Part shown: in pieces, positions 9,646-17,722 of the stretch
How positions within the stretch are numbered: position 1 is the first letter of the stretch
Layout: every line of letters starts with the position of its first letter
Assembly: GCF_036492835.1 (NCBI RefSeq)
Contig: NZ_AP025314.1
Span: 3,390,010 to 3,454,009, forward strand
Direction of reading: 5' to 3'
Length of the DNA stretch: 64,000 nucleotides
Source: Fulvitalea axinellae
Lineage (GTDB): Bacteria > Bacteroidota > Bacteroidia > Cytophagales > Cyclobacteriaceae
Notes under the pieces: model-generated
The model's database searches: none
Told to the model about the DNA's origin: nothing
The model's input: only the letters and a program-made list of their open reading frames with translations
Translations under genes and position numbers: made by a program

Positions 9646-10038
9646 TTATTTACGTTTTGTCCATTGCTCCACGCTTATCTTTCCACCAATATCGATTTTG
9701 GCTTCCAATTCCGTGTCCGATTTCCAAGTTAGGGTAAACTTATGCTCTTTCCCGTCAGGCGTATAGAACTTTCCAATGAAGCCTCCACCTTTGGACTTTT
9801 GAACATCACTAATAAAGTAATCCTCTTTTCCTCCTTTGATAGTTTTTCCAGCCTGCGTGTATTCGATCAAACGCCCGTAATATTTTCCCCGGTAAGCGTC
9901 CATTTGGTATATCGCCGTATAGTTTTGGCCTTTTATATCCCACTGCCCCGCTATTCCTTTTGATTTCGGATTTCCCGCAAATGACACACTTGCGAATAAA
10001 ACGAAAAACACGCTCAAGAAATTCCTCATTGTTTTCAT
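9646..10038 (-). CDS. DUF2147-like secreted protein
   Basis: A 130-residue protein with a cleavable signal (FLSVFFVLFASVSFAG). The mature part is short and beta-rich: IAGQWDIKGQNYTAIYQM, GKYYGRLIEY, then a C-terminal TLTWKSDTELEAKI and VEQWTKR. This pattern fits DUF2147-like periplasmic proteins, whose biochemical role is unknown. The gene lies just downstream of the OMP_b-brl gene on the same strand, with a 55-base gap, and could be co-transcribed with it. Confidence 0.7.
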   Translation of the reverse strand: MKTMRNFLSVFFVLFASVSFAGNPKSKGIAGQWDIKGQNYTAIYQMDAYRGKYYGRLIEYTQAGKTIKGGKEDYFISDVQKSKGGGFIGKFYTPDGKEHKFTLTWKSDTELEAKIDIGGKISVEQWTKRK

Positions 10039-10093
10039 AGCTTATTTTTTAAATGATGGCAGGCTTTAGCGTTCCCGCCCATTCTTATTCCCT

Positions 10094-12394
10094 TTAATTC
10101 AAATTGATATACATTGAAATCGAAACACTCCGCGAAAAGGTTTTCCAATTTGTGGCAGTATTAAAACCCGGACCGTTCGATACCCAAGTTTCGGACTGTG
10201 CCGTGTTAAAAAGATCTTCGCCGTTAAGACCAAGCGTAATCATGCCCTGAAGAATTTCTTGCGTTACGCTCACATCGAATTTCGAATACGGCTTACGCGA
10301 GGCGAACGCCTCCACTTCTTTTCCGAAATACTGCCAACGTAAACCGACACTCGGGCCTTTTCCGGTGTGTACCGTCAAGTTGCCTTTGGTATTCCAATAA
10401 AGCCCCGTAGCGTTGTATTCCGTAGTTTTGTCGGATGGTTTGGCATACCAATTTTTCATTCCCAAAAAACCGATACTCATTTCCAAATAATCATTCGGTT
10501 CCCATTCCAATTGGGAATCAAAACCCAAAGAATGCGATTCGGAATAATTGGCGTAGCTAGCATGTGTCACTTTATCCTTCAGCGTAACCGTCCTCTGAAT
10601 AACGTCTTTCGTTCGCCTGCCAAAAACCGTCGAAGACAATCGCCATGCTCCGGTTCTGATCTCATGGAAAACCTCCATATTATCTACTTTCTCGGGTTTC
10701 AGGTCCGGATTACCGCGTTCTACGTTATACGGATCGTGAATCTGCAAGGCGGGATCCAGCTGTTCGTATCCCGGCCAGTTAACCTTTTTGTTATACACCA
10801 ACGATATCGTATGGTAGGGTTCTGTTTCCGAAAAATTGTATTGCAATAAAAGGTTGGGCAATGGATTGAAATACTCTTGCTTGATATCCGAGTTCTTTAT
10901 TTTCTCCGTACCGTCGTTTCGGAAATACTGCAAACGACCGCCGGCGCCAAGCATGAATTTCCCGAAACCGATTTTCGCCATAGCGTATCCGGCGTATTGC
11001 TGTTGCAGAAATTTGTATTTCGAACTCGCCTCAAAGCGTTCGTTATTTTGGTCTACGGTAAAACGAAGAATACTGCTCGAAGCCCCTGTCTCCAATCGGA
11101 GCTTCGAACCGATAGAATCCGTATAATCAACTTTCAGATCATAAATAGCGTATTTCGATTCGCCCGGATTCGAAGATCTAGTTTCCTTACCTGATCCAGA
11201 TTCTATAATATCGCTCCGGTTTTTATCATACCCGACAGAACTGTTGGCTTTTACCTCTAAGCTTTTCGCTTTACTGATTTCATTCGTATAAACCAATGAA
11301 ATATCCGTAGCCCGGAAATCGTAAGTGTCTTCCGTTTTCAGGTCGGTTTTATCGGATTCATTCCCAAAAGTGTTTTTCTGTTTACTGTCAGAGCTTCCGC
11401 CAAAATCCGTATGGCCTATTTCGAAAGTCAGATCCTGTTTATCGTCAAAAGAGTATTCGGCGCTGGCCGCCGCGTAATAGCCGTTTCCTTTCGTATCTCC
11501 ATCCCCTTTTTGCTTCAGCGTCGTTTTTTCCGTTTCCGAATCGCTACGCTCGTTTTCCACTTCCATCGGGAAGTTTTCCTCATAATAGCCTACCGTTCCC
11601 GTAAAATTCCATTTCCCTTTTTTATATCCGGCCATAGCTCCGGCGCCCAACATCTTCGGATTCGGAACCCAAGACCCGCCGGCGCTAAGCATAAAACCGT
11701 CCATCGTTCCTTTTTTAAGAATGATATTGATAATAGCGTCAGCGCCTTCGCCATCGTATTTTGGAGGGGGCGACGTGATAACCTCAATCCGTTCAATCGA
11801 GGAAACGGGAAGTATTTTCATCAACTGTTTCGGGTTCATACCCAAAACGGATTTCTTTCCGTCGATTAAAAACAAAACATTTCCGCTACCGCGCACCTGA
11901 ACGTTTCCTTTAGGAGAAACCTCCACCGAAGGAATCGCCCGTAAAAGCTTGCCGACACTTCCGCCCATACTGGCCAATTCCGGAGAAACGTTTATCGCCT
12001 GCATTCCAGGGCTATGTTCTATGGCTTTTCGCCTAGCCGTCACCTCCACGGATTCCAGCATTTTCGACGCCTCCTCAAGCTTAATATTTCCCAAATCTTT
12101 AAGCCCGGAAGTATTCAAGTCCACTTCCTTTTCCGTTTTTTCGAAACCGACCAAGGTTATCTCTACTTTGTATTTTCCTTTTTTTAAAATCTCTATCCGA
12201 AAAGCTCCTTTAGTATCGGTAACCGTTCCTTTCAGAAATTTCCCGGTGTTGTCTTTTAACACCACATTACAAAAAGGCTGACCGTTTCCGTCTTTATCTT
12301 TTATCGTTCCTTTTACTCCGTATTTTTCCTGAGCCAAGGCCGGTATGGCCAAGGAAAAAACGTACATCAGTAACAGCATCGCTATTCTTCTCAT
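10094..12394 (-). CDS. Outer-membrane beta-barrel protein (OMP_b-brl, TonB-receptor-like) with carboxypeptidase-regulatory domain
   Basis: The ATG at 12394 starts a clean signal peptide (MLLLMYVFSLAIPALAQ), which excludes the 35-residue upstream extension. Mature residues about 25-110 form a CarboxypepD_reg-like domain (GVKGTIKDKDGNGQPFCNVV). Next comes a plug-like segment (LLRAIPSVEVSPKGNVQVRG, NVLFLIDGK, IERIEVITSPP), then a long beta-barrel ending in an aromatic strand (SISMYINLN). The whole is about 766 residues. Members of this family sit in the outer membrane and resemble TonB receptors, but the substrate is unknown. It is divergent from a LytS/LytTR pair, an arrangement often seen in Bacteroidota, so that pair probably controls it (inference). 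Confidence 0.88.
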   Translation of the reverse strand: MRRIAMLLLMYVFSLAIPALAQEKYGVKGTIKDKDGNGQPFCNVVLKDNTGKFLKGTVTDTKGAFRIEILKKGKYKVEITLVGFEKTEKEVDLNTSGLKDLGNIKLEEASKMLESVEVTARRKAIEHSPGMQAINVSPELASMGGSVGKLLRAIPSVEVSPKGNVQVRGSGNVLFLIDGKKSVLGMNPKQLMKILPVSSIERIEVITSPPPKYDGEGADAIINIILKKGTMDGFMLSAGGSWVPNPKMLGAGAMAGYKKGKWNFTGTVGYYEENFPMEVENERSDSETEKTTLKQKGDGDTKGNGYYAAASAEYSFDDKQDLTFEIGHTDFGGSSDSKQKNTFGNESDKTDLKTEDTYDFRATDISLVYTNEISKAKSLEVKANSSVGYDKNRSDIIESGSGKETRSSNPGESKYAIYDLKVDYTDSIGSKLRLETGASSSILRFTVDQNNERFEASSKYKFLQQQYAGYAMAKIGFGKFMLGAGGRLQYFRNDGTEKIKNSDIKQEYFNPLPNLLLQYNFSETEPYHTISLVYNKKVNWPGYEQLDPALQIHDPYNVERGNPDLKPEKVDNMEVFHEIRTGAWRLSSTVFGRRTKDVIQRTVTLKDKVTHASYANYSESHSLGFDSQLEWEPNDYLEMSIGFLGMKNWYAKPSDKTTEYNATGLYWNTKGNLTVHTGKGPSVGLRWQYFGKEVEAFASRKPYSKFDVSVTQEILQGMITLGLNGEDLFNTAQSETWVSNGPGFNTATNWKTFSRSVSISMYINLN

Positions 12395-12616
12395 AAAATC
12401 GGGCTTTGGTTTTCGGCTAAAGTATGATAGCCGAAACAAGCCGTGAATTTTTTTCCACACATGGCGAGAAAGCCTATACAAAAACGTTGATAGGGCCAAA
12501 AACCGTTTTTATAGGCTGTTTTTCCCAGTTTATACTACCCGAGAGGCGGTTCGTGGAAAATTTTTCTTTTTTTGAGCTGTAGCCCCTACCATTACGGCAA
12601 ATCCGAAAAGAGAATT

Positions 12617-13687
12617 ATGCATTGGAAAAAAATAAAACGAAACGCAGGCCTCTCGCTTATTTGGCTCGGGCTTTTCGCTACGCTTTATAGTTCTGTAGCT
12701 TGGGTGGGTACAGATTACGCCATTGTACGCGCCATTACCGAGTTAACCTTGCTGTTTTCCGTTTATCAGCTCAACAAACGAGTCTTAATGCCTCGTTTTC
12801 TTTTACGTGAGAAAAAATTGCTCGGCAAGTATGCTATTTATCTTGGGCTAACCTTTATAGTGCTTCTAATTCTGGACTATATAGGTTACGAATTCGCCTT
12901 CAAGTTTGTGGATACAGATCAGCTTTATAGCCAAATAGAAGCTTGGGACGAAACACCGGAATTTACATTCGAAGATTTTTACGAACTCATGTTCGGTTCC
13001 AGTTTTATAACGGCATCGCTACTGGTGGTTTTATTGGTAAGTATTCTGAATGAACAGAACCGATACGATAGACAACGTGAACAAGCCCGTAAAAATATGG
13101 CCGAAGCCAAAATGCAGGCCGAATTAAAATACCTAAAAGCGCAAATCAATCCGCATTTCCTTTTTAACGCTTTGGGAAGCCTCCACAGTATGAGTTATAT
13201 GAAAATGGAAGGCTTACCGGATAATATCGCCAAGCTCTCCGATATGCTCCGGTATCTGATTTACGAATGCAAGGAAAAGGAAGTAACGCTTGAAAAGGAA
13301 TTGGTTTACCTTAAAAGTTTTATCGATTTCCAATTACTACGGCTGGACAACCCCGAACGGGTAACCTTCGAATACAGCCTGAATAATCCCGAAACGAAAA
13401 TAGAACCGATGCTTTTGGAACCGTTGGTTGAAAACGCTTTCAAACATAGCGGAATAGATAGTCGCGACGACGCTTTTATCCATATTAAAATGAGTGAAGA
13501 AAACGGCAGTCTTAATTTCGAAACCGTAAACAGTGTTTATGAATCCCCGAAAAGGAAAGGCGAACCGGGAATAGGAAATCAAAATATCGAACACCGCTTA
13601 GAGCTCCGTTATCCGGACCGATATTCGTTTTTCAATAATCAGAAAGGAAATGTCCACCGTACGGTTCTCGCTTTGAAACTGACTTAA
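12617..13687 (+). CDS. LytS-family sensor histidine kinase
   Basis: The ATG at 12617 gives 356 residues; an upstream TTG at 12572 is less likely. Four membrane helices lie in residues about 10-145. A coiled linker leads to the His_kinase motif LKAQINPHFLFNALGSLHSM (phospho-acceptor His about 180). The ATPase N-box is EPLVENAFKHSG, and a degenerate G-box, GEPGIGNQNIEHRLEL, follows. It phosphorylates a partner regulator, almost certainly the LytTR protein encoded 95 bases downstream. No extracytoplasmic sensor domain is visible, so the signal probably comes through the membrane segments. Confidence 0.92.
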   Translation: MHWKKIKRNAGLSLIWLGLFATLYSSVAWVGTDYAIVRAITELTLLFSVYQLNKRVLMPRFLLREKKLLGKYAIYLGLTFIVLLILDYIGYEFAFKFVDTDQLYSQIEAWDETPEFTFEDFYELMFGSSFITASLLVVLLVSILNEQNRYDRQREQARKNMAEAKMQAELKYLKAQINPHFLFNALGSLHSMSYMKMEGLPDNIAKLSDMLRYLIYECKEKEVTLEKELVYLKSFIDFQLLRLDNPERVTFEYSLNNPETKIEPMLLEPLVENAFKHSGIDSRDDAFIHIKMSEENGSLNFETVNSVYESPKRKGEPGIGNQNIEHRLELRYPDRYSFFNNQKGNVHRTVLALKLT

Positions 13688-13782
13688 AAAACAAGGTCAT
13701 AGACCAAAAAAACCCATTTTGTTTTAACGGATATTCGTTCGTGGATTAAAAGCTTAACCGAATTACGCATTACGCTTGGCTT

Positions 13783-14532
13783 ATGGATAAGATAAAAACC
13801 ATAGTAGTGGAAGACGAACGCCTTTTGCGCGTTTTGCTTGTGGAGTATATCGAAAAAACACCGCAACTGGAACTGGTGGGCAATTTCAAAAACGCTTTGG
13901 AAGCGCTCGAATTCCTTAACCGGGAACAGGTCGACCTTATGTTTCTCGATATCCAGATGCCTCACCTTACGGGCGTAGAATTCCTCGAATCGTTAAGCGT
14001 AAAACCATTAACCGTATTTACCACGGCGTATTCGGAATACGCTGTCAAAGGTTTTGAATTAGGCGTAGTTGATTATCTCCTTAAGCCCATAGTATTCCCG
14101 AGGTTTATGCAAACGGTCAACAAGGTTATCCAGATACTGAAAAATAAAAACGAAGAGAAGGAAACGCCCGAAGCGGGCAATGAAAAGAAATACCCATACG
14201 TTTTTTCGAATCCGGAATATATTTCGGTAAAAGCCAATCACCGCCATTACAAAATCCATTACGAGGACATTCTTTATCTGGAAAGCCTAAAGGAGTACGT
14301 AGTTTTTCATACCGTAAACGGCGATATCACCGCCTTAGCCTCTCTCAAAAAACTGGAAGACCGATTACCGGAAAACCAATTTGTCCGTACACACAAATCG
14401 TTTGTAGTTTCGATCAGGCATATCCAAAGCCTTTACGGCAACGAGCTTACGGTAGGCGATCATTCCGTGCCCGTCGGCGCCAGTTTCAGGTCAAAAGTCT
14501 TGGGTATTTTCGAAAAAGGAGATCGTTGTTAA
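13783..14532 (+). CDS. LytTR-family response regulator
   Basis: A 249-residue response regulator. The receiver domain (about 1-120) has the acidic pair ED at residues 10-11, the phospho-acceptor Asp in LMFLDIQMPHLTG (about 56), TTAYSEYAVKGFELG and the conserved Lys in DYLLKPI. A linker leads to a C-terminal LytTR DNA-binding domain (about 145-245: EYISVKANHRHYKIHYEDI, FVRTHKSFVVSIRHI). It should dimerise and bind promoter repeats after phosphorylation by the upstream kinase. The likely target is the divergent OMP_b-brl gene (inference). It ends 17 bases from the convergent LamG regulator. Confidence 0.94.
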   Translation: MDKIKTIVVEDERLLRVLLVEYIEKTPQLELVGNFKNALEALEFLNREQVDLMFLDIQMPHLTGVEFLESLSVKPLTVFTTAYSEYAVKGFELGVVDYLLKPIVFPRFMQTVNKVIQILKNKNEEKETPEAGNEKKYPYVFSNPEYISVKANHRHYKIHYEDILYLESLKEYVVFHTVNGDITALASLKKLEDRLPENQFVRTHKSFVVSIRHIQSLYGNELTVGDHSVPVGASFRSKVLGIFEKGDRC

Positions 14533-14549
14533 TCAAAAAAGAAAAACGT

Positions 14550-16616
14550 TTATCCTTCGGCGTATTCGGTTCCGAAAATCCGTTCGTAATCGGCGTGAAA
14601 TGCTTTTTTCAAACGCGAGGCCTCCACTCTTCTTCCCGAATCTTCCATACGGTTCAATAAGACTTCGTAAGCTTTGACATTGGCCGGATCGCGCCGAAGA
14701 ACCAAACGCAAAAAGGCTTCCGGCAACTCCGTTTGTCGGGATGCGAATATATCGAACAACCCCAATACGGAATCGTCCAGCCAAGCTTTTATCCGGTCAA
14801 AACATTCATGGTTTTCCGCTTCCAGAAAAATTCCTCTGTCCAAAACCGCTAAACCTATTTCGTCCGGAATTTCTTTTTTGGAAAAACTATCGTACAAACT
14901 GGCGAAATCCACAAAGAAACCATCATCGAAAACCAGTTTCCAGAATTTCTTCTGATCGTTAATCAATTCCACGCCCTCCACGTCATCCAATACGCTTCGG
15001 ATTTTTTTAATGGAAACACTGCGGTTATTCTTTGCCCGGTCGGCTCCGTACCCTTCCCAAAACGCCTCGTTTAATTCTTTGGAAGTAATATATTCGCCAC
15101 GGATGGTCCGGATAAGAATCAACAAGAAAATCTCCCGCAATTTCGGGGTAAATTTTCCTGAAACATCCTCCCCTTTGTCATCCAATAGGGCGAATTTCCC
15201 GAACAAAAACAGCGCGTTACGTTCGGGCAAAGTATAGCTCTGAATTTCCTCGGAGGCGACGATAGGTTTTAATTTCGAATGGGCTACTACCTCACGTTTT
15301 CGCTTTTTCGAATAAATGATCCATCCTGTAACAGGCACCAAAAGAAGCAACCACCAATACCCGTTACCGCTTTTCTCTTCTTTGGCCGAATTCATTTTGC
15401 CTTGGCCTACCGCCTTAGCCAATTGCGTAGCTACAGAATCGGTTTCAAAATAAATACGTTTGATCTCGCTGTCGCTCAGTTTCCGGGTCCAATAGCCTAC
15501 GTCCCGCATTTTTCCTCGGAAATAATATCTCCAAAAGTCGGTTCCCAACACTAGATTATGTTCGGGCTGAAACCAGAACTTGTCCACCTTATGTTGGCTT
15601 ATGAATTCGCCGTTCAGGAAAAACCGTACGGAATCCCGCTCAGAAAACGCCACCGACAAATGCGTCCACCGATCTTCTTCAAGAGGCATTTCTTCCGACC
15701 ACAAATCACCCAATTGCGCTACGGTAAACTTCATGCTATTGCCCCGATGCCCTCTAAACCCCACGCAACTTTCCAGATCCACCAGACCCGCGTTATCGAA
15801 TTTAAGCCCGGAAAATTTGACCCAAGCGCTGATTGTCATAGCGTTTTTCACCGGGACTTTCCCCGCCTGGACAAAACTGCTGTCTCCATCAAAACTGAGA
15901 GCCAAACGCCCCTCGTCTTCGATCACCTCAACACCTTCGTGCTCAGTGCGGTCCAAAAAGTCTTTGTCTGACTCCAAATGCATAAAAAATTGGAGATCCG
16001 AGGCCAAATCTATATTCAGCGTTTTGGCCCGATACAGCTCTTTCACTTCTTCGTCAAGATACGCTCTTCGCCTATATTCCGGCAATTGCATCCTTCCTTT
16101 GAAATTCCCGGCCCAAAAGCAGGAGCCAGCCACCAAGGTTTTCCATCCGTCCCGTTCGTTTTTCCACCCGCCTTTAAACAGAAATTCGTATTTCTCGGAA
16201 GCCACCCGTTCGCCATCCACATAAATGCGGAAAGTCTTCATTCTGGAAATGTAAACCAGCGTCAGCATCTGCCATTGCCCCTCAACCAAAATCACGCTCT
16301 CGCAAAGCCTGTGGCTTCTTCCCATATTAGAAAGTTCCAGAAAACGGCCCACTCTCCGGGTATTAACAAAAAATTGGTCTTTAAACGAAAGGAGAGTCCG
16401 GTCCGACCCGTTCAAATCGGACGGATTAAACCAAACGTTCAGGGAAAAGTCCCCGGAAACCAGTACAGTATCAGTAATTATAAGGTCTTTGTCACCATCA
16501 AACTCAAAACATTTCTCTCCCAAAACCGGGTCATATACCTCGGTGGGACGAGTCTGCCCAAAGCCAGAAACGGCGCCTACTAGAACCAAAAAAACTATTG
16601 ACAAAAGATACCGCAT
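14550..16616 (-). CDS. Membrane transcription regulator: two LamG domains, TM helix, SARP-like winged helix and BTAD-like tail
   Basis: The ATG at 16616 (688 residues) starts a signal peptide (LLSIVFLVLVGAVSGFGQ); a GTG two codons upstream is an alternative. Two concanavalin-like LamG domains lie outside (about 38-200 with FSLNVWFNP and FRIYVDGERV; about 235-395 with AMTISAWVKF and VRFFLNGEF). One membrane helix follows at about 423-438, then a basic stop (KKRKR). The cytoplasmic part has an OmpR/SARP-type winged helix at about 470-570 (LFLFGKFALL, PKLREIFLLILIRTIRGEY, NNRSVSIKKIRSVLDD) and a helical BTAD-like region to the end. The inferred function is direct control of transcription by an envelope-sensed ligand. 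A second copy of the same architecture lies at 21761-23803. I do not know a named family for this combination. Confidence 0.8.
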   Translation of the reverse strand: MRYLLSIVFLVLVGAVSGFGQTRPTEVYDPVLGEKCFEFDGDKDLIITDTVLVSGDFSLNVWFNPSDLNGSDRTLLSFKDQFFVNTRRVGRFLELSNMGRSHRLCESVILVEGQWQMLTLVYISRMKTFRIYVDGERVASEKYEFLFKGGWKNERDGWKTLVAGSCFWAGNFKGRMQLPEYRRRAYLDEEVKELYRAKTLNIDLASDLQFFMHLESDKDFLDRTEHEGVEVIEDEGRLALSFDGDSSFVQAGKVPVKNAMTISAWVKFSGLKFDNAGLVDLESCVGFRGHRGNSMKFTVAQLGDLWSEEMPLEEDRWTHLSVAFSERDSVRFFLNGEFISQHKVDKFWFQPEHNLVLGTDFWRYYFRGKMRDVGYWTRKLSDSEIKRIYFETDSVATQLAKAVGQGKMNSAKEEKSGNGYWWLLLLVPVTGWIIYSKKRKREVVAHSKLKPIVASEEIQSYTLPERNALFLFGKFALLDDKGEDVSGKFTPKLREIFLLILIRTIRGEYITSKELNEAFWEGYGADRAKNNRSVSIKKIRSVLDDVEGVELINDQKKFWKLVFDDGFFVDFASLYDSFSKKEIPDEIGLAVLDRGIFLEAENHECFDRIKAWLDDSVLGLFDIFASRQTELPEAFLRLVLRRDPANVKAYEVLLNRMEDSGRRVEASRLKKAFHADYERIFGTEYAEG

Positions 16617-16862
16617 ATTCACGCTAACCCATTACCCAAAAGGGACCCATAGCCGGGACCGCCCCGGCGTATACTCAAAAATAACAAAAAAATGACTAGC
16701 GAGTAAACAGCTCCGAGTATACAAAACGCCTCCGGGTCATGCCTTTTCTTTTCTCCGAGAACGTCACCGACATCCAAATAATACTATACTGGCTTTTTTT
16801 ACAAGTCTGTTTACTATATTGGAACAGTAAATTTTTCACCTACTTATTTAGCTTTTATTTTC

Positions 16863-17642
16863 ATGAAAAAGTACTTACTTATTTTGGCGTTGTCTCCCGC
16901 CCTCTTTTTTTCGGCTTGTCAAGGTCCCTCAAAGTCCAAAGAAAAAAAAGAGGCCAAGACCGCTACCGTGGACGAAAAAGGCCGTAAGCACGGGCTAAGG
17001 AAAATCATGGCCCCGGACGGCAAGACCCTCAAGTCTACCGTAAATTACAACCACGGGAAAAAACACGGCAAGGCGAAAACTTACTATGCCGACGGCAAAG
17101 TCAAGACCGAAATCGACTACTTCAACAACGTAAAGCACGGCGACTCGAAGTGGTTTCACCAAAACGGAAAGCTCTACCGCCTGACCACATTCAACAACGG
17201 CAAAAAGCACGGACCTCGCAAAACTTACGGGCGTGACGGCAAGATGTTGGCCGAAATGAACTACCATGAAGGGTTCCTGAAGTTCGGAACCAAGGAGTTT
17301 ATGACTACGGGAAAAGAAAGAACCAAGTTCCCGAAAATCGTTATCACTCCTGAAAACAATCTGGCCAGCAACAACACTTACTCCCTGCATATCAAGCTAA
17401 GCCAGCCCCGTAAAAAGTTCAAGGTATACGTTGGCAAGCTCAAAGGCGCCGATCACGTAAACCCGAAAAAATCTCAGGTTAAAGACGTAACCGTAGTAGG
17501 CGGCATCGCCACTTTCGACGTTACGATTCCTAAGAACAAAGAAGTAAACGAATTGCTCGACGTAGTGGTAGAATATAGCACCCGCATGGGCAATCCTCGT
17601 CTCGATTCGCGCAAATACCGCCTGAAGGCAAGCAATTTTTAG
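16863..17642 (+). CDS. YwqK/MORN-repeat lipoprotein
   Basis: A 259-residue lipoprotein (LALSPALFFSACQG, Cys about 20). Residues about 38-145 hold at least four repeats of the form DGK..xxxxYxNGKKHG (LKSTVNYNHGKKHGKAKTYY; YRLTTFNNGKKHGPRKTYG), which is the MORN-like pattern of the YwqK family. The C-terminal part (about 160-259) is a different, beta-rich, Lys-rich segment without a recognised fold. YwqK proteins are often labelled as antitoxins, but a lipoprotein form here is more likely an envelope scaffold; the role is unknown. It converges on the GH172 gene and shares a terminator with it. Confidence 0.72.
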   Translation: MKKYLLILALSPALFFSACQGPSKSKEKKEAKTATVDEKGRKHGLRKIMAPDGKTLKSTVNYNHGKKHGKAKTYYADGKVKTEIDYFNNVKHGDSKWFHQNGKLYRLTTFNNGKKHGPRKTYGRDGKMLAEMNYHEGFLKFGTKEFMTTGKERTKFPKIVITPENNLASNNTYSLHIKLSQPRKKFKVYVGKLKGADHVNPKKSQVKDVTVVGGIATFDVTIPKNKEVNELLDVVVEYSTRMGNPRLDSRKYRLKASNF

Positions 17643-17664
17643 TCTTTAGAAAACGGAAGAAATT

Positions 17665-17699
17665 AAAACGCTCCGCCAATACACGGCGGAGCGTTTTTT
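17665..17699. terminator. Bidirectional terminator between YwqK and GH172 genes
   Basis: AACGCTCCGCC pairs with GGCGGAGCGTT around a 7-base loop, with A residues on the left and seven T residues on the right. Confidence 0.88.
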
Positions 17700-17722
17700 A
17701 TTGCAGTCAATCGATTTACAGT

